Source: Stenotrophomonas sp. VV52
GTDB taxonomy: Bacteria > Pseudomonadota > Gammaproteobacteria > Xanthomonadales > Xanthomonadaceae
Assembly: GCF_002893095.1 (NCBI RefSeq)
Contig: NZ_PKQQ01000006.1
Location: 1 to 64,000 of the forward strand
Reading direction: 5' to 3'
DNA: 64,000 nucleotides
Both the position numbers and the translations under genes were made by a program. Numbering within the stretch: the first letter of the stretch is position 1; the number at the start of each line of letters is the position of its first letter. Below the pieces are notes generated by a model. The model saw only the letters and a program-made list of their open reading frames with translations. It had not been told where the DNA came from and ran no database searches. Positions 33,555-44,755 of this stretch are shown here, one piece after another.

Positions 33555-34229
33555 TCAGGCCGCGCGGAAGCGTGCGTCCAGCCAGTCGCCCAGCGCGTGG
33601 ATTTCCTCGGCGCAGACCTGGTGGGCCATCGGGTAGGAATGCCATTCCATCGGGAAGCCCAGGCTCTTCAACATGCCGGCGCTCTCCACCGCGATGCCCT
33701 GCGGGATGACCGGGTCATGCGCGCCGTGCGCCATGAACACCGGCGGACGGATGCCGTCCGCCACGCGTGCATCGGCGGCGGCCTTCGGATCCGGCAGATA
33801 GGTGGACAGCGCGATCAGCCCGGCGATGGGCCGTGTCCAGCGCAGTGCCGCGCTCAGGATCACCGCCCCGCCCTGCGAGAAACCGGCCAGCAGGATGCGC
33901 TCGGCCGGGATGCCGCGCGCGATTTCAGCTTCCACCAACGCATCCAGCGCCTGCACCGACGCGGTCACCCCGGCCGCATCGGCGCGCGAAGCGAAGTCCA
34001 TGCTGACGATGTCGTACCACGCGCGCATCGGCACGCCGTTGTTGATGGTGATCGGCTGCACCGGCGCATGCGGAAACACGAAGCGGATCGCCGGCCAGTC
34101 CGGGCGCAGCAGCTCGGGCACGATCGGCGCGAAGTCGTGGCCATCGGCGCCCAGGCCGTGCAGCCAGATCACGGCCCATTGCGGGTTGGCGGCGGTTTCG
34201 TTGACTACGGTTTCCAGCGTGTGCGACAT
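33555..34229 (-). CDS. Carboxylesterase/phospholipase of the alpha/beta hydrolase fold
   Basis: A 224-residue serine hydrolase of the Abhydrolase_2 family (EstB/acyl-protein thioesterase-like). WLHGLGADGHDFAPIVPEL holds the oxyanion region, GFSQGG holds the nucleophile serine, GAHDPVIP the aspartate and MAHQVCAEEI the histidine. It has no signal peptide, so it acts in the cytoplasm. GGAGCC lies 5-10 bases before the ATG at 34229. It lies just upstream of algZ with a 3-bp gap and is probably co-transcribed; no functional link is known. Confidence 0.93.
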   Translation of the reverse strand: MSHTLETVVNETAANPQWAVIWLHGLGADGHDFAPIVPELLRPDWPAIRFVFPHAPVQPITINNGVPMRAWYDIVSMDFASRADAAGVTASVQALDALVEAEIARGIPAERILLAGFSQGGAVILSAALRWTRPIAGLIALSTYLPDPKAAADARVADGIRPPVFMAHGAHDPVIPQGIAVESAGMLKSLGFPMEWHSYPMAHQVCAEEIHALGDWLDARFRAA

Positions 34230-34281
34230 CAAGCGGCTCCAGAACGTTCTGGCCGCATTATGGGGCACGCGGAGCGCCGGA

Positions 34282-36186
34282 TCAGTGTCCGGCGCGTTCG
34301 GCCGCCGCGCGGCGCAGTTCCGCAGCGCGTACCAGGATGGTCGGCGGGCTGGTCTCTTCGGGGATCTCCATCAGCCGCAGGCGGTGCAGCAGCTGGCCGG
34401 CACGACGGTCGGAGGTCAGCGCAACCACCGGGATCGCCAGCACCATGCCCACCACCACCGGCGCCATCCAGGCGGCCAGCGACGGCGACACCGCATAGGC
34501 CAGTACGCCCATGAACAGACCGAACACGCTCAAGCCGCCGTAGCCCTTGATCAGCGCTGGCCAGGAAATGCCGCCATCGTCGCGCTGCTGCGCGTCCCAG
34601 CCCGAATCCTTGCCGGCCAGCACTTCGGCCACGCCACGCGACTGCACGTACATCACCACCGGCGCCATCAGCGCGGCCAGCACGGTTTCCAGCAGCATCG
34701 ACACGAACGCGCGGATACCGCCGCCGCAGCCCCGGCGTTCGGCCGGGTCCAGCAGCATGGCGAAGTAGCCCAGCACCTTGGGCAGCAGCAGCACCGCCAT
34801 GGTGATCGCGAACATGCGGATCACCTGGGTTTCGTCCTGCTGGCGCCAGTAGACGCCGGGGGAGAGATGCAGCACTTCGCTGAAGTCGATGCCGCCCTGG
34901 AACAGCGGAATGGCAATGCCGATCAGCATCAGCATCGCCCACATCGGCGCGGTGAAGTAATGCCCGATGCCGATCATCATGTGCATCCGGCTGACCCAGT
35001 GCAGGCCGCGCGAACCCACCACCTTGGCGTGCTGCAGGTTGCCCTGGCACCAGCGGCGGTCGCGCACCAGCATGTCGGTCAGGGTCGGCGGACCTTCTTC
35101 ATAGCTGCCCTTGAGGTAGGGCACCATGTGGGTGGCCCAGCCGCCGCGACGCATCAGCGCCGCCTCGACGAAATCATGGCTGAGCACGTGCCCACCGAAT
35201 GGCTGCCGGCCCGGCAGCGGCGGCAGGCCCGCGTTTTCGGCGAAGGCCTCGGTGCGGATCACCGCGTTGTGGCCCCAGTAGTTGCTCTCCGCGCCGTGCC
35301 ACCACGCCACGCCGCGGCCGATCACCGGGCCGTACACGCGCCCGCCGAACTGCTGCATGCGTGCGAACAGGGTGCGCCCGCCGATCACCGCCGGCAGGGT
35401 CTGGATCAGGCCCACGTCGGGGTTGTGCTCCATGCCCGCGACCAGGCGCACGATGGTGTCGCCGGTCATCAGGCTGTCCGCGTCCAGGATCAGCATCTGC
35501 GGATAGCCGGCGCCGAAGCGGCGCACCCAGTCGGCGATGTTGCCGGCCTTGCGCCCGCTGTTGCTGCCGCGACGGCGATAGAACAGGCGTTCGTGCCCGC
35601 CCACGGCCGCGCACAGTTCGGCGAAGGCCTCTTCTTCGGCCGCACCGATGTCCTCGCGACGGGTGTCGCTGAGCACGTAGAAGTCGAACTGCTCCAGCTG
35701 ACCGGTGCTGGCCACCGACTCGTAGATGGCCTGCAGCCCGGCCAGCAGGCGGCGCGGGTCTTCGTTGTAGGTCGGCATCAGCAGCGCGGTGCGGGTATGC
35801 ACCTGCGGCAGGGGCTCGTCCGGGTCGATGCCCAGCTTGTAGCCGCGGTCGAACACGGCGGTGAGGAAGCCGGCCAACGCACCGGCGAACGACAGCGCGA
35901 TCCAGGCGAACAGCGCCACGAACAGCACCAGCAGGCAGCCTTCCAGCACGGTGATGCCATTGACCGCCAGCACCTTCCACATCATCGCGGTGGCCGCGAC
36001 GGTCATCGCGGCGGTGCCGCCGAAGATGTAGAAGCGACGCAGGGCGATCATGCGCGGCGCGGTGCGCTGGCGCGCTACCTGCAGGCGTCCGTCGACGAAG
36101 CTCTGTTCGGGCATGCCCAGCGGGGTTTCGGCAGGCAGCACGGACCGCCCCGCATCAAGGGCGGTATTGACGTCCTGCACACTCAT
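34282..36186 (-). CDS. opgH: Glucans biosynthesis glucosyltransferase H
   Basis: Inner-membrane family 2 glycosyltransferase that builds the beta-1,2 backbone of osmoregulated periplasmic glucans from UDP-glucose. It has 634 residues. Two N-terminal transmembrane helices (about 50-115) precede the cytoplasmic catalytic domain ([59 protein letters not shown] = Q/RxxRW motif), then a cluster of C-terminal membrane helices. opgG, the usual partner, is not adjacent on either side; the Xanthomonas homologue is the stand-alone hrpM gene, required for plant pathogenicity there. Confidence 0.95.
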   Translation of the reverse strand: MSVQDVNTALDAGRSVLPAETPLGMPEQSFVDGRLQVARQRTAPRMIALRRFYIFGGTAAMTVAATAMMWKVLAVNGITVLEGCLLVLFVALFAWIALSFAGALAGFLTAVFDRGYKLGIDPDEPLPQVHTRTALLMPTYNEDPRRLLAGLQAIYESVASTGQLEQFDFYVLSDTRREDIGAAEEEAFAELCAAVGGHERLFYRRRGSNSGRKAGNIADWVRRFGAGYPQMLILDADSLMTGDTIVRLVAGMEHNPDVGLIQTLPAVIGGRTLFARMQQFGGRVYGPVIGRGVAWWHGAESNYWGHNAVIRTEAFAENAGLPPLPGRQPFGGHVLSHDFVEAALMRRGGWATHMVPYLKGSYEEGPPTLTDMLVRDRRWCQGNLQHAKVVGSRGLHWVSRMHMMIGIGHYFTAPMWAMLMLIGIAIPLFQGGIDFSEVLHLSPGVYWRQQDETQVIRMFAITMAVLLLPKVLGYFAMLLDPAERRGCGGGIRAFVSMLLETVLAALMAPVVMYVQSRGVAEVLAGKDSGWDAQQRDDGGISWPALIKGYGGLSVFGLFMGVLAYAVSPSLAAWMAPVVVGMVLAIPVVALTSDRRAGQLLHRLRLMEIPEETSPPTILVRAAELRRAAAERAGH

Positions 36187-36541
36187 GCGTGGCTATCCTG
36201 CGCGCCCGCGCGGCCGTGGGCGGCGGCGGGCTGATGTCTGTGACTGGCGGAAACCACGAACTCTCCAACGGCGCTGAGGCGAAAAATGCGGCCCAGCATA
36301 GGGGGGCAAATGTAAGCCGCGCGCGAAGGGCCTTTCCGTTGATTCCCCCCATTCAGCAAAGTGGAGGGGGAGCAAACCGGGTAGATCGCGGCGACGCGCT
36401 GCAGCCCTTGCGGCACAAGGCTTTGCCTATTCAGGCAGATCGGGGGCGCGACGCCAGCCGGCTCAGGCAGCCTTGGCGGTGGCGGCGGGACCCGGTCGTC
36501 CCCGACCCCCGATTGCGCAGATCAGCCCCCAAAGGGCCTGG
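36187..36541. other. Upstream region of opgH without a gene
   Basis: About 355 bases. Open frames here are short, GC-biased and lack ribosome-binding sites. I see no strong promoter or hairpin; the opgH promoter must lie here on the minus strand. Confidence 0.5.
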
Positions 36542-36721
36542 TCAGGCCGTGGCAGCGTCGACGGCGACGTCGGGCGCCAGCTGCGGCTGCGCCAGTGCGC
36601 GCAGGCCGACATGGGAAAACTGCAGGTGGGCCAACAGGTGCTGCGCCTGGGTGGCAACCGGGCACGGCAGGATGCGCGGGCCGGCCTCGGGGCGCTCAGG
36701 GGACATCACTACGCTCGACAT
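36542..36721 (-). CDS. Small protein of unknown function (59 residues)
   Basis: A minus-strand frame beginning MSSVVMSPERPEAGPRI and ending DVAVDAATA. Roughly nine in ten codons end in G or C, as in real genes of this genome, which argues for coding. GAGAAG lies about 9 bases before the ATG, a fair ribosome-binding site. There is no signal peptide, membrane helix or recognisable motif. It lies between the chemoreceptor gene and opgH, on the same strand as both. Confidence 0.5.
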   Translation of the reverse strand: MSSVVMSPERPEAGPRILPCPVATQAQHLLAHLQFSHVGLRALAQPQLAPDVAVDAATA

Positions 36722-36839
36722 GGTCTGATTCTTCTCGGTGCATTCCAGTTCGCCGCAGGGCTCCGTGCCGCGCGGAATGCGCACCCTATATCAATTCATG
36801 GACGAATGTGTGACGGCACATCCGCCCGGCCCGGCCGCC

Positions 36840-39392
36840 CTACGCGGCATGGGCGACCCGCGCCGGGACCGAAGCGCCACCGTCGGTGCGGAAGATCGCC
36901 ACGGCGGTGCCCAGGTGCTGCGCCTGCTCTTCCATCGCGCGCGCGGCGGCGGTGGCTTCTTCCACCAGCGCCGCGTTCTGCTGGGTGGTTTCGTCCATCT
37001 GGGTGATGGTCTGGTTGACCTGCTCGATACCGGCCGACTGTTCCTTCGACGCGGCGGAGATCTCGGCCATGATGTCGTTGACCCGGCTCACGCCGCTGAC
37101 GATTTCTTCCATGGTGCGGCCCGCGGCCTGCACCAGCGCCGAGCCTTCGGTCACCTGTTCCACCGAGTCGTCGATCAGCTGCTTGATTTCCTTTGCGGCA
37201 CCGGCAGAGCGCTGCGCCAGCGCACGCACTTCCGAAGCGACCACCGCGAAGCCGCGGCCCTGCTCACCGGCGCGGGCGGCCTCGACGGCCGCATTGAGCG
37301 CCAGGATGTTGGTCTGGAACGCGATACCGTCGATGACCGAGATGATCTCGGCGATGCGCTTCGAGGCCGCTTCGATGCCCGCCATCGTCGTCACCACCTG
37401 GCCGACCACCTGCCCACCCTGCGCGGCTACCTCGGCAGCGCCGGCTGCCAGCCGGTTGGCCTGCACCGCATGGTCCGCGTTCTGGCGCACGGTCGAGGTG
37501 AGTTCCTCCATGGACGCGGCGGTTTCTTCCAGGCTCGCCGCCTGCTGTTCGGTGCGTCGCGACAGGTCGCTGTTGCCCGACGCGATCTCACCAGCGGCGA
37601 GGTTGATGCTGCCGGTCGCCTGCTGGATACGGCCCACGATGTCGGTCAACTGGGTGACCGTGGTATCGGCGTCATCGCGCATCTGCGCGAACACGCCATG
37701 GAACTCGCCGTGCATGCGCGCGGTCAGGTCGCCGACCGCGATCGCGCGCAGCAGGGTGGAGATCTGCTGCAGGTTGTCGTCGCTGACCTGCATCATGGTG
37801 TTGAGGTTCTCGACCATGGCGCGGAAGTCGTGCTTGAAGCGCACCGCATCGCCACGCTGGCTGAAATCGCCGCGCGCAGCGGCACCGGCCAGGTCGCCGA
37901 TCTGGGAATTGATCGCGCGCAGGTTGGCCTTGGTGGTGTCCATCGCCTCGGTGAAGGCGGCCTGCTCGCCAGGCAGACGGTCCATGTCCTGCGACAGGTC
38001 GCCCACTGCGTAACGCTGCATCACGTCAACCAGGCGGCGGGTAACTGCGATGTTCGCCCCCACCAGCTGGTTGGTGTCGGCGACCATGCGCCCGTACTCA
38101 CCCGGGAACGCATCTGCGTCCATGCGGAAACCGAGTTCGCCGCTTTCATGGCGGCGAGCCATCTCACCCTGTGCGGCCATCACTGCACGGAGTTGCCCGC
38201 GCATGCGCTGCATCGATTCGAGCAGGCGCCCCACTTCGTCGTCGCGCGCAGCCGGCAGCGCACTATCCAGCCTGCCGTCGGCAATGTCGGCAGACAACCG
38301 CACCGCATCCGCCAACGGCCGGATCGCCTGGCGGCGCAACAGTACGTACACGCTCGCACTGAGCACCAGCGCCGCACCCAGGCCGACAGCCAGGATGATC
38401 CACAGCAGCGCACGCGCCTGTTCGGTGATCAGGGCATACGGAACGATCACGCCCAGCGCGAAGCGCTCCTGGCTGCCGCCCACGCGCAGCGGCACATAGG
38501 CCTTCACGTTACCTGCCGCATCCGGCTCGAAGGCTTCGAAGCGCTGGTCGCTGGCGACTGCCGACAGGATCCGGGCCGTCAGCGCGTCGTCGCGACGCTG
38601 CCCGATCTGCTTGGCGTCCCGTGCCGCCAGCACGATGCCGCCCGGGGAAATCAGCTCCACGTGGCCCTGCCCCATGGGACGCAGCGCGGCCAGCCGCTCC
38701 TGGAGCGCGGCAAGCCCCACGTCCACGGTCACCACGCCGAGGAATCCGCCCTGATCCAGTACCGGGGTCGACAGGGTGCTCATCAGCACCTGCTTCCCGC
38801 CAATCTCATACTGATAGGGCTCGCTCACGGTCTGCCGCTTCAGTTCGCGCGGGCGCAGGTACCAGTCGCCGTCGCCCGGAACGTCGTAGCCCTTCAGCAC
38901 GTCCTGCACCGGCGTGCCGTCCTGCCAGGCCCAGTAGCTCATGAAACGGCCGGTGGCGTCGTGCGCTTCGGCATCGACGAAGTCGGCATCCTTGCCGTCG
39001 AATGCCTGCGGCTCCCACAGCATGCCCATGCCGGCCCATTCCGGGTGCGACTGGACCTGCTGCCGCAGTACCTGTGCGGCGGTGATGCGGGTCAGGCCGC
39101 CGGCCTGGTGCTGCACCACCAGACTGTCGGCCAGTGCCTGGCTGGTCGCAAACGCGGCCGCCAGATCGGCGCCAACCCGGCGCGACTCGGCTTCAGCCTC
39201 GCTTTCCATGGTCCGTTGCGATGAGGCCAGCAGTGCCTGGCTGGCCTCGCGGTAGCTCAGCGCCGCCGTGACGCCGAAGCAGAGCATGGCGATCAGGGCG
39301 GTACCGAGCATCAGACGATTGGCGATGCTGCCGGGGCGCTTGGAGGCAACGGAAGGAGACGCGGACATGCGGGGGGAATCCAGGGGAGTCAT
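36840..39392 (-). CDS. Methyl-accepting chemotaxis protein
   Basis: A chemoreceptor of 850 residues. A transmembrane helix (about 28-48), a large periplasmic double-Cache-like sensor (50-340; motifs [36 protein letters not shown] and [13 protein letters not shown]), a second helix (about 345-365), HAMP and extra linker segments, and the signalling domain with its conserved tip ([32 protein letters not shown]) follow in order. Cache receptors mostly sense small metabolites such as amino acids. No C-terminal CheR-tethering pentapeptide is seen (end is RVAHAA). The start could also be the ATG at 39368, which is 8 codons shorter. No other chemotaxis gene is near. Confidence 0.93.
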   Translation of the reverse strand: MTPLDSPRMSASPSVASKRPGSIANRLMLGTALIAMLCFGVTAALSYREASQALLASSQRTMESEAEAESRRVGADLAAAFATSQALADSLVVQHQAGGLTRITAAQVLRQQVQSHPEWAGMGMLWEPQAFDGKDADFVDAEAHDATGRFMSYWAWQDGTPVQDVLKGYDVPGDGDWYLRPRELKRQTVSEPYQYEIGGKQVLMSTLSTPVLDQGGFLGVVTVDVGLAALQERLAALRPMGQGHVELISPGGIVLAARDAKQIGQRRDDALTARILSAVASDQRFEAFEPDAAGNVKAYVPLRVGGSQERFALGVIVPYALITEQARALLWIILAVGLGAALVLSASVYVLLRRQAIRPLADAVRLSADIADGRLDSALPAARDDEVGRLLESMQRMRGQLRAVMAAQGEMARRHESGELGFRMDADAFPGEYGRMVADTNQLVGANIAVTRRLVDVMQRYAVGDLSQDMDRLPGEQAAFTEAMDTTKANLRAINSQIGDLAGAAARGDFSQRGDAVRFKHDFRAMVENLNTMMQVSDDNLQQISTLLRAIAVGDLTARMHGEFHGVFAQMRDDADTTVTQLTDIVGRIQQATGSINLAAGEIASGNSDLSRRTEQQAASLEETAASMEELTSTVRQNADHAVQANRLAAGAAEVAAQGGQVVGQVVTTMAGIEAASKRIAEIISVIDGIAFQTNILALNAAVEAARAGEQGRGFAVVASEVRALAQRSAGAAKEIKQLIDDSVEQVTEGSALVQAAGRTMEEIVSGVSRVNDIMAEISAASKEQSAGIEQVNQTITQMDETTQQNAALVEEATAAARAMEEQAQHLGTAVAIFRTDGGASVPARVAHAA

Positions 39393-39445
39393 CCCCCGGT
39401 AACGGCGCTGTGCTACCGATGTTGAGGGCCGAATCCTGACCCGGT

Positions 39446-40921
39446 TCAGTGACCGCCGGGGGCAGCACCCTCTGAGTGCGGCCGGCCCAGGCGCTCCACC
39501 AGGGTCTGGCTGGCCGCGTTGAGCCCGACCACGTCCACCTGCGCGCCGTGCGCACGCAGCTTGGCCGTGACCCGGTCCAGCGCCCCGACCGCGCTCAGGT
39601 CCCAGAAGTGGGCGTGGGTCAGGTCGATCACCACCCGCGCCGGGACGTGCTGGTAATCGATGCTTTCGGCGAACTGGCCGGCCGAGGCGAAGAACACCTG
39701 GCCGCTGACCCGGTAGGTGCGCACGCCGTCGGCGTCCACCTCATCGGCCACCACCAGCAGGCGGCCCACCTTGCGTGCGAAGAACAGCGCCGAGAGCAGC
39801 ACGCCGGTCAGCACGCCCTTGGCCAGGTCATGGGTGGCCACCGTGACCACCACCGTGGCCACCATCACCACCGAGGAGCTCTTCGGGTGCAGGCGGAATT
39901 CGGCGAACGAGCGCCAGTGGAAGGTGCCGATGCTGACCATGATCATCACCGCGACCAGCGCCGCCATTGGAATCTGCCGCACCCACTCCGCGCCGTACAC
40001 CACCAGCAGCAGCAACAGCACCCCGGCCCACAGGCACGACAGCCGGCCACGCCCGCCGGAGGACACGTTGATCACCGACTGGCCGATCATCGCGCAGCCG
40101 CCCATGCCGCCAAACAATCCGGCGGTGATGTTGGCCAGGCCCTGCCCCGCGCACTCGCGGTTGCGCTGGCTCGGAGTGTCGGTCATGTCTTCGACGATCT
40201 GCGCGGTCATCATCGATTCGAGCAGGCCCACCACCGCCAGCGTGGCCGACACCGGCAGCAGCAGTTTGAGGGTGTCCCAGGTGAGCGGCACGTCCGGGAA
40301 CAGGAACACCGGCAGGCTGTCGGGCAGCGCGCCCATGTCGCCCACGGTGCGCACCTCCCAGTGCAGCCCGATCGACAATGCAGTCAGCACCACGATGGCC
40401 ACCAGCGCCGAGGGCACCGCCCGGGTGATGCGGGGAAGCAGGTAGATGATGGCCAGGCCGGCGGCGCACACCGCCCAGACCTGCCAGGAGCGACCGATCA
40501 GCTCCGGCATCTGCGCCAGGAAGATCAGGATGGCCAGGGCGTTGACGAAGCCGGTGATGACCGAGCGCGACACGAACCGCATCAGCGCACCGAGCTTCAA
40601 GGCGCCGGCCACCACCTGCAGAAGACCTGCCAGGATCGTCGCCGCCAGCAGGTACTGCAGGCCATGGTCCTTGACCAGATCGACCATCACCAGTGCCATT
40701 GCGCCGGTGGCGGCCGAGATCATGCCGGGTCGGCCACCGGCGATGGCGGTGACCACCGCGATGCAGAACGAGGCGTAGAGGCCGACCTTGGGGTCGACCC
40801 CGGCGATGATGGAAAAGGCAATCGCCTCGGGGATCAGCGCAAGCGCGACCACGGTGCCGGACAGCAGGTCACCGCGGATGTTGCCGAGCCATTGCTGGCG
40901 CAGCGGGTATGAAACGGACAT
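39446..40921 (-). CDS. SulP-family anion transporter
   Basis: A 491-residue inner-membrane transporter of the SLC26/SulP family, with 12-14 transmembrane helices and a C-terminal STAS domain (from about 390; [26 protein letters not shown]). Family hallmarks are [38 protein letters not shown] and [35 protein letters not shown]. Substrates of the family are sulfate, bicarbonate or C4-dicarboxylates; the sequence alone does not settle which. Confidence 0.93.
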   Translation of the reverse strand: MSVSYPLRQQWLGNIRGDLLSGTVVALALIPEAIAFSIIAGVDPKVGLYASFCIAVVTAIAGGRPGMISAATGAMALVMVDLVKDHGLQYLLAATILAGLLQVVAGALKLGALMRFVSRSVITGFVNALAILIFLAQMPELIGRSWQVWAVCAAGLAIIYLLPRITRAVPSALVAIVVLTALSIGLHWEVRTVGDMGALPDSLPVFLFPDVPLTWDTLKLLLPVSATLAVVGLLESMMTAQIVEDMTDTPSQRNRECAGQGLANITAGLFGGMGGCAMIGQSVINVSSGGRGRLSCLWAGVLLLLLVVYGAEWVRQIPMAALVAVMIMVSIGTFHWRSFAEFRLHPKSSSVVMVATVVVTVATHDLAKGVLTGVLLSALFFARKVGRLLVVADEVDADGVRTYRVSGQVFFASAGQFAESIDYQHVPARVVIDLTHAHFWDLSAVGALDRVTAKLRAHGAQVDVVGLNAASQTLVERLGRPHSEGAAPGGH

Positions 40922-40960
40922 GGGGGTCAGGGCGATTCCAGAAGGGCGCCATCATACCGG

Positions 40961-42892
40961 TCAGAGCATGGCCCGTACCGTGCGCAGCAGGTCGTGCACG
41001 CTGAACGGCTTGGGCAGCAGTGACATGCGCTCGCCCAGGAACTCGTCGCGCACCGCCGCGCGCTCCGTATAGCCGGTGATGAACAGCACCGGCAGCGCCG
41101 GGCGCAGCGCGCGTGCGGCGTCGGCCAGCTCGCGGCCGTTCATGCCGGGCAACCCGACATCGGACAGCAGCAGCTGCACCTCGCGGTCGGAATGCAGTTC
41201 CAGCAGCGCCTGCTGGGCGTTGGTGGCCTCGACCACCTGGTAACCGGACTCCACCAGCATCTCGCGCACCATCATCCGCACCGAATCGGTGTCGTCCACC
41301 AGCAGGATGCGTTCGGCGTGGCCACGTTGGACCTGGGCCGGCGTTGCCGCCGCTTCGGCGGCCGCCTCCCGACCTTCAGGCAGCAGCAGTTCGATCTCGG
41401 TACCTTCGCCCAGCTCGCTGGCGATCCGGGCACTGCCCCCGGACTGGCGGGCAAAACCGTAGGTCATCGACAGGCCCAGGCCGGTACCTTCGCCCTGCGG
41501 CTTGGTGGTGAAGAAGGGCTCGAATACCTTGCCCCGCAGCTCCAGCGGAATGCCACTGCCGTTGTCGATCACCTTGACGCTGATGTAATCGCCCGCGGAT
41601 AGCTCGTGGTCGCGTTCGATGTGCACGCGACCGGCGCGCAGCCGGATCAGCCCCTGCCCGGCCAATGCGTCGCGCGCATTGATGACCAGGTTGAGCATGA
41701 CATTCTCGAACTGGTTGGCGTCGGCCACCGCCACCAGCGGTTCGCCTCCGAGCTCCAGTTCCAGTTCGATGTTCTCGCCGATCGAACGACGCAGCATGTC
41801 TTCCAGCGACCGGATCCGGGCGATCACGTCGAAGGGCTGCGGGTCCAGCGGCTGCTTGCGCGCGAACGCCAGCATGCGCTGGGTCAGCCCTGCGGCGCGG
41901 TGGGCCGAGGCAGTGGCTATGTCGACGTAACGGCTGGCCTTGTCCCATTTGCCACTGCTGGCGGCGATCTCGATCATGTCCAGGCCGGAGATGATCGTGG
42001 TGAGCAGGTTGTTGAAGTCGTGCGCGATGCCGCCGGTGAGCTGGCCCAGCGAATCCATCTTCTGCGCCTGCATCAGCTCCATTTCGGTGCGCTCGCGCTC
42101 GGCGATCTGGAAGGCTAGTTCGCTGTTGGCGCTTTCCAGTTCCTGGCGCTGCTCCAGCTCGCGCACATGCCGCTCGGTGATGTCTTCGACCAGCACCAGG
42201 CCCAGGCCGGGCGTGCTGTAGGGCGTGACCCGCCACTCGGTCATGCGCCGGCTGCCCAGCAACGGCAGGGCAAACGTGCCCTGCCAGCGTTCGCCTTCCG
42301 CGAGGGCGACCTTCAACGCACTCATCGGGCCTACCTGGTGATCGAGCAGCGACTCGATGTCGCCGGCGCCAAAGTGGTCTCCCAGCAGCCGTTTGAACGC
42401 ATCGTTGGATTCGTGCACGTGGAGCCGGGCATCGAGCACGCCGATCGGCGTGCTGACCTGGCGGAAAATCTCGGCGAAACGTGCTTCGGCCTCGCGCAGC
42501 GCGTCCTCGGCGCGACGCGCGCGAAGCAGGCTGCGCAGGGTGGCGAGCAGGATGTCCGGGTCCACCGGATGGATCAGGTAGGCGTCGGCGCCGGCATTGA
42601 GGCCGGTGATCAGGTCGCCGGTGGCGATGGACGCTGCCGACACGTGGACCACGGGCAGCAGCTGCAGGCGCGGGTCCGCGCGCAGCTCACGCACCACGTC
42701 GAAACCGCTCATGTCCGGCAGGTTCACGTCCAGCACCAGCGCGCCGAATTCCTGCGCCTTCAGCTGCGCCAGGCCCTCGCCACCGGTACCGGCTTCATCC
42801 ACGCGGAACCCGTGGTGCTCCAGTACGCGGCGCACCGCATAGCGGGTCGCCACGTTGTCGTCGACGATCAGGATGCGATCACGCGTCGGCAT
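40961..42892 (-). CDS. Hybrid response regulator / PAS histidine kinase / receiver (stressosome operon output)
   Basis: A 643-residue soluble protein: receiver domain (1-120, Asp55), PAS domain (about 135-245), HisKA with His291 in [13 protein letters not shown], ATPase domain ([28 protein letters not shown]) and a second receiver at the C-terminus ([13 protein letters not shown]). It has no DNA-binding domain. The ATG at 42892 has GGAGG in front and overlaps the upstream kinase gene by 14 bp. It is the last gene of the rsb operon, so it probably receives the stressosome signal with its neighbour kinase and passes phosphate to an output encoded elsewhere. Confidence 0.9.
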   Translation of the reverse strand: MPTRDRILIVDDNVATRYAVRRVLEHHGFRVDEAGTGGEGLAQLKAQEFGALVLDVNLPDMSGFDVVRELRADPRLQLLPVVHVSAASIATGDLITGLNAGADAYLIHPVDPDILLATLRSLLRARRAEDALREAEARFAEIFRQVSTPIGVLDARLHVHESNDAFKRLLGDHFGAGDIESLLDHQVGPMSALKVALAEGERWQGTFALPLLGSRRMTEWRVTPYSTPGLGLVLVEDITERHVRELEQRQELESANSELAFQIAERERTEMELMQAQKMDSLGQLTGGIAHDFNNLLTTIISGLDMIEIAASSGKWDKASRYVDIATASAHRAAGLTQRMLAFARKQPLDPQPFDVIARIRSLEDMLRRSIGENIELELELGGEPLVAVADANQFENVMLNLVINARDALAGQGLIRLRAGRVHIERDHELSAGDYISVKVIDNGSGIPLELRGKVFEPFFTTKPQGEGTGLGLSMTYGFARQSGGSARIASELGEGTEIELLLPEGREAAAEAAATPAQVQRGHAERILLVDDTDSVRMMVREMLVESGYQVVEATNAQQALLELHSDREVQLLLSDVGLPGMNGRELADAARALRPALPVLFITGYTERAAVRDEFLGERMSLLPKPFSVHDLLRTVRAML

Positions 42893-43742
42893 CGGCGTCC
42901 TCCACCGCGGCAAGCTTGATCGGCAGGGTCACATGGAAGTTCGATCCCACGCCCACTTCGCTGCTCACGCCCACCGTGCCGCCCAGCAGTTCGGCGAAGC
43001 GCTTGCACAGCGACAGGCCCAGGCCGGTGCCGCGCAGGCGCTTCTGCAGCGGTGTATCCACCTGGACGAAATCTTCGAACAGCGTCGGCAGCAGGTCCTG
43101 CGGGATGCCGATGCCGGTATCGCGCACGCTGAAACACACCGATTGCGCGTCCACCCGCTGCGCCGAGACGATCACCTGCCCGTTCGGCGTGAACTTGAGC
43201 GCATTGGAAATGAAGTTGCGCAGGATCTGCGCCAGCTTCTTGTCGTCGGTGTAGAGCATCGGCAATGCAGGCGGATCTTCGAACACCAGATCGACCTGGT
43301 TGCCCTCGATCAGCGGACGGAACATGCCGCGCAGCGCAGAGAACAGGTCCATCAGTTCGAACCAGGCCGGCGAAATGGTGATGCGCCCGGCCTCGATCTT
43401 GGCCAGGTCCAGCAGGTCGTCGACCATCTCGCGCAGCTCGCCGGCCGAACCGCTGATGAAGCGCACCTGGCGGCGCTGCTCGTCGGTCAGCGGACCGTCC
43501 ATGCCGTCTTCCAGCAGGCGCGTCATGCTCAGGATCGAGCCCAGCGGGGTGCGGAACTCGTGGCTCATGTACGAGAGGAAGCGGCTCTTCAGCTCGGACA
43601 CCTCGCGCAGCTGCTCGGCCTGCTGGTCCAGCTCGGCGTACAGGGCCAGCACGCCCTGGTTGGTCTCCTCCAGCTCCGCGCGCAGGGCATCGGCCTGTTC
43701 GCGCAGCTGCTGGACTTCCTGTTCGGTCGTGGGGGCGTTCAA
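42879..43742 (-). CDS. Soluble histidine kinase of the stressosome operon
   Basis: A 287-residue cytoplasmic kinase: an N-terminal coiled coil (1-50), then HisKA with His61 in FLSYMSHEFRTPLGSI and ATPase motifs FISNALKFTPNG, DTGIGIP and GTGLGLSLCKRFAELLGG. It starts with TTG at 43742, overlapping the previous stop as TTGA with GGAG 7 bases upstream, so it is translationally coupled to the phosphatase gene; no ATG exists earlier in the domain. It lacks any sensor domain, fitting control by protein partners such as RsbT. Confidence 0.9.
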   Translation of the reverse strand: MNAPTTEQEVQQLREQADALRAELEETNQGVLALYAELDQQAEQLREVSELKSRFLSYMSHEFRTPLGSILSMTRLLEDGMDGPLTDEQRRQVRFISGSAGELREMVDDLLDLAKIEAGRITISPAWFELMDLFSALRGMFRPLIEGNQVDLVFEDPPALPMLYTDDKKLAQILRNFISNALKFTPNGQVIVSAQRVDAQSVCFSVRDTGIGIPQDLLPTLFEDFVQVDTPLQKRLRGTGLGLSLCKRFAELLGGTVGVSSEVGVGSNFHVTLPIKLAAVEDADADA

Positions 43743-44755
43743 TGCAGGTCTCCAAGCCGCAGGGCAACGATGCCGGTGTCGTCCCGACCACGATCAAAGT
43801 CGCGCTGCAGGACCGCCACGATCAGGGCCGGGTGGCGGTGCAGCAATCCAGGGTAGTCGCGCAGGTTCCAGCGGGCCTGCAGTCCGTCACTGTGCATGAG
43901 CAGCAGCGTGCCTGCGGTCGCGTGAAAATGGAATGGTTGCGCCTTGCGGAACTGGACTCCCACGATCCCGGGGTGGGAGGCCATGCCCCGGGTGCTGGTG
44001 GGCTCATGCAGGGCGGCGGCAATGTTGCCGATACCGGCAAACTGGACGGCGCCGTTGGCCACGTCCACGCGGGCCACCGCCGCAGCACCCCCGCGGGTGC
44101 CGGACATGCCGGCGTGCATGGCCGCGATCACATCGGGGGGCGAGGCGTCACCGCGCCTGGCTACGGCAGCAACACCGGCCTGGGCCGCATCGGAGGCGGA
44201 CAGGCCATGGCCCAGTCCGTCGATCAGGGTCAACGCGACCGACTGTACATCCGCGCGCAGGTGCCAGGCGTCGCCGCAGGCCAGTTCGTGCCGCATCGCC
44301 AGTCGCAGCGCGCCATACGGCACGTCCACGTCACGCGCGGCGCGGCTGGCATAGATGCGGGCCAGGACCACGCTGCCCTTGTCGTCCGACCAGGCATCCA
44401 GCACCGTGGCCTGGCGCTGGATCGCGCCCAGTCCCTGGCCTTGGGTACCGCCGGTGGAATAGCCATCCGGCAACGACTGGGCGAGGGAAAAGCCGGGGCC
44501 GGCATCGAGCGTATGCAGCTCCACACCGTCACCGCCGCGACCGCACACGACGGACAGGTACATCCGCCCGCCGCGTGCGTGCTTGATCAGGTTGGTGGCC
44601 AGCTCGGTGGCGGCCAGCGCGACGCGCCCGGCATCGACCTCGTCAAAGCCGATCGCATCGGCCAGCGCCTGTGCCGCGCGGCGTGCCTGGCCCACCTGCG
44701 AGACTTCTTCCACCACCACGACCTCGGTGACCCGACCGGAGAAGTTCAGATCCAT
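43739..44755 (-). CDS. RsbX-like SpoIIE-family phosphatase fused to an anti-sigma-type ATPase domain
   Basis: A 338-residue two-domain protein. Residues 1-135 are an HATPase_c domain of the RsbW/RsbT type (VALAATELATNLIKHARGGR, DAGPGF, GQGLGAIQRQA). Residues about 145-338 are a SpoIIE/PP2C-like phosphatase (LTLIDGLGHGLSASDAAQAG, LMHSDGLQARWNL, RDDTGIVALRLGD). In stressosome operons, RsbX dephosphorylates RsbR and RsbS to reset the complex. The gene overlaps rsbT by 10 bp and is followed by the TTG-started kinase gene. Confidence 0.88.
   Translation of the reverse strand: MDLNFSGRVTEVVVVEEVSQVGQARRAAQALADAIGFDEVDAGRVALAATELATNLIKHARGGRMYLSVVCGRGGDGVELHTLDAGPGFSLAQSLPDGYSTGGTQGQGLGAIQRQATVLDAWSDDKGSVVLARIYASRAARDVDVPYGALRLAMRHELACGDAWHLRADVQSVALTLIDGLGHGLSASDAAQAGVAAVARRGDASPPDVIAAMHAGMSGTRGGAAAVARVDVANGAVQFAGIGNIAAALHEPTSTRGMASHPGIVGVQFRKAQPFHFHATAGTLLLMHSDGLQARWNLRDYPGLLHRHPALIVAVLQRDFDRGRDDTGIVALRLGDLH

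Noticed and set aside
33802-36234. Plus-strand open frame of about 810 codons opposite opgH and the esterase
   Set aside because: It covers two well-supported minus-strand genes; the product is His/Gln/Arg-rich without domains.
36189-36728. Plus-strand open frame of 179 codons between opgH and the chemoreceptor
   Set aside because: No ribosome-binding site, composition rich in Arg/Gly/Pro, and it overlaps the better-supported small minus-strand frame.
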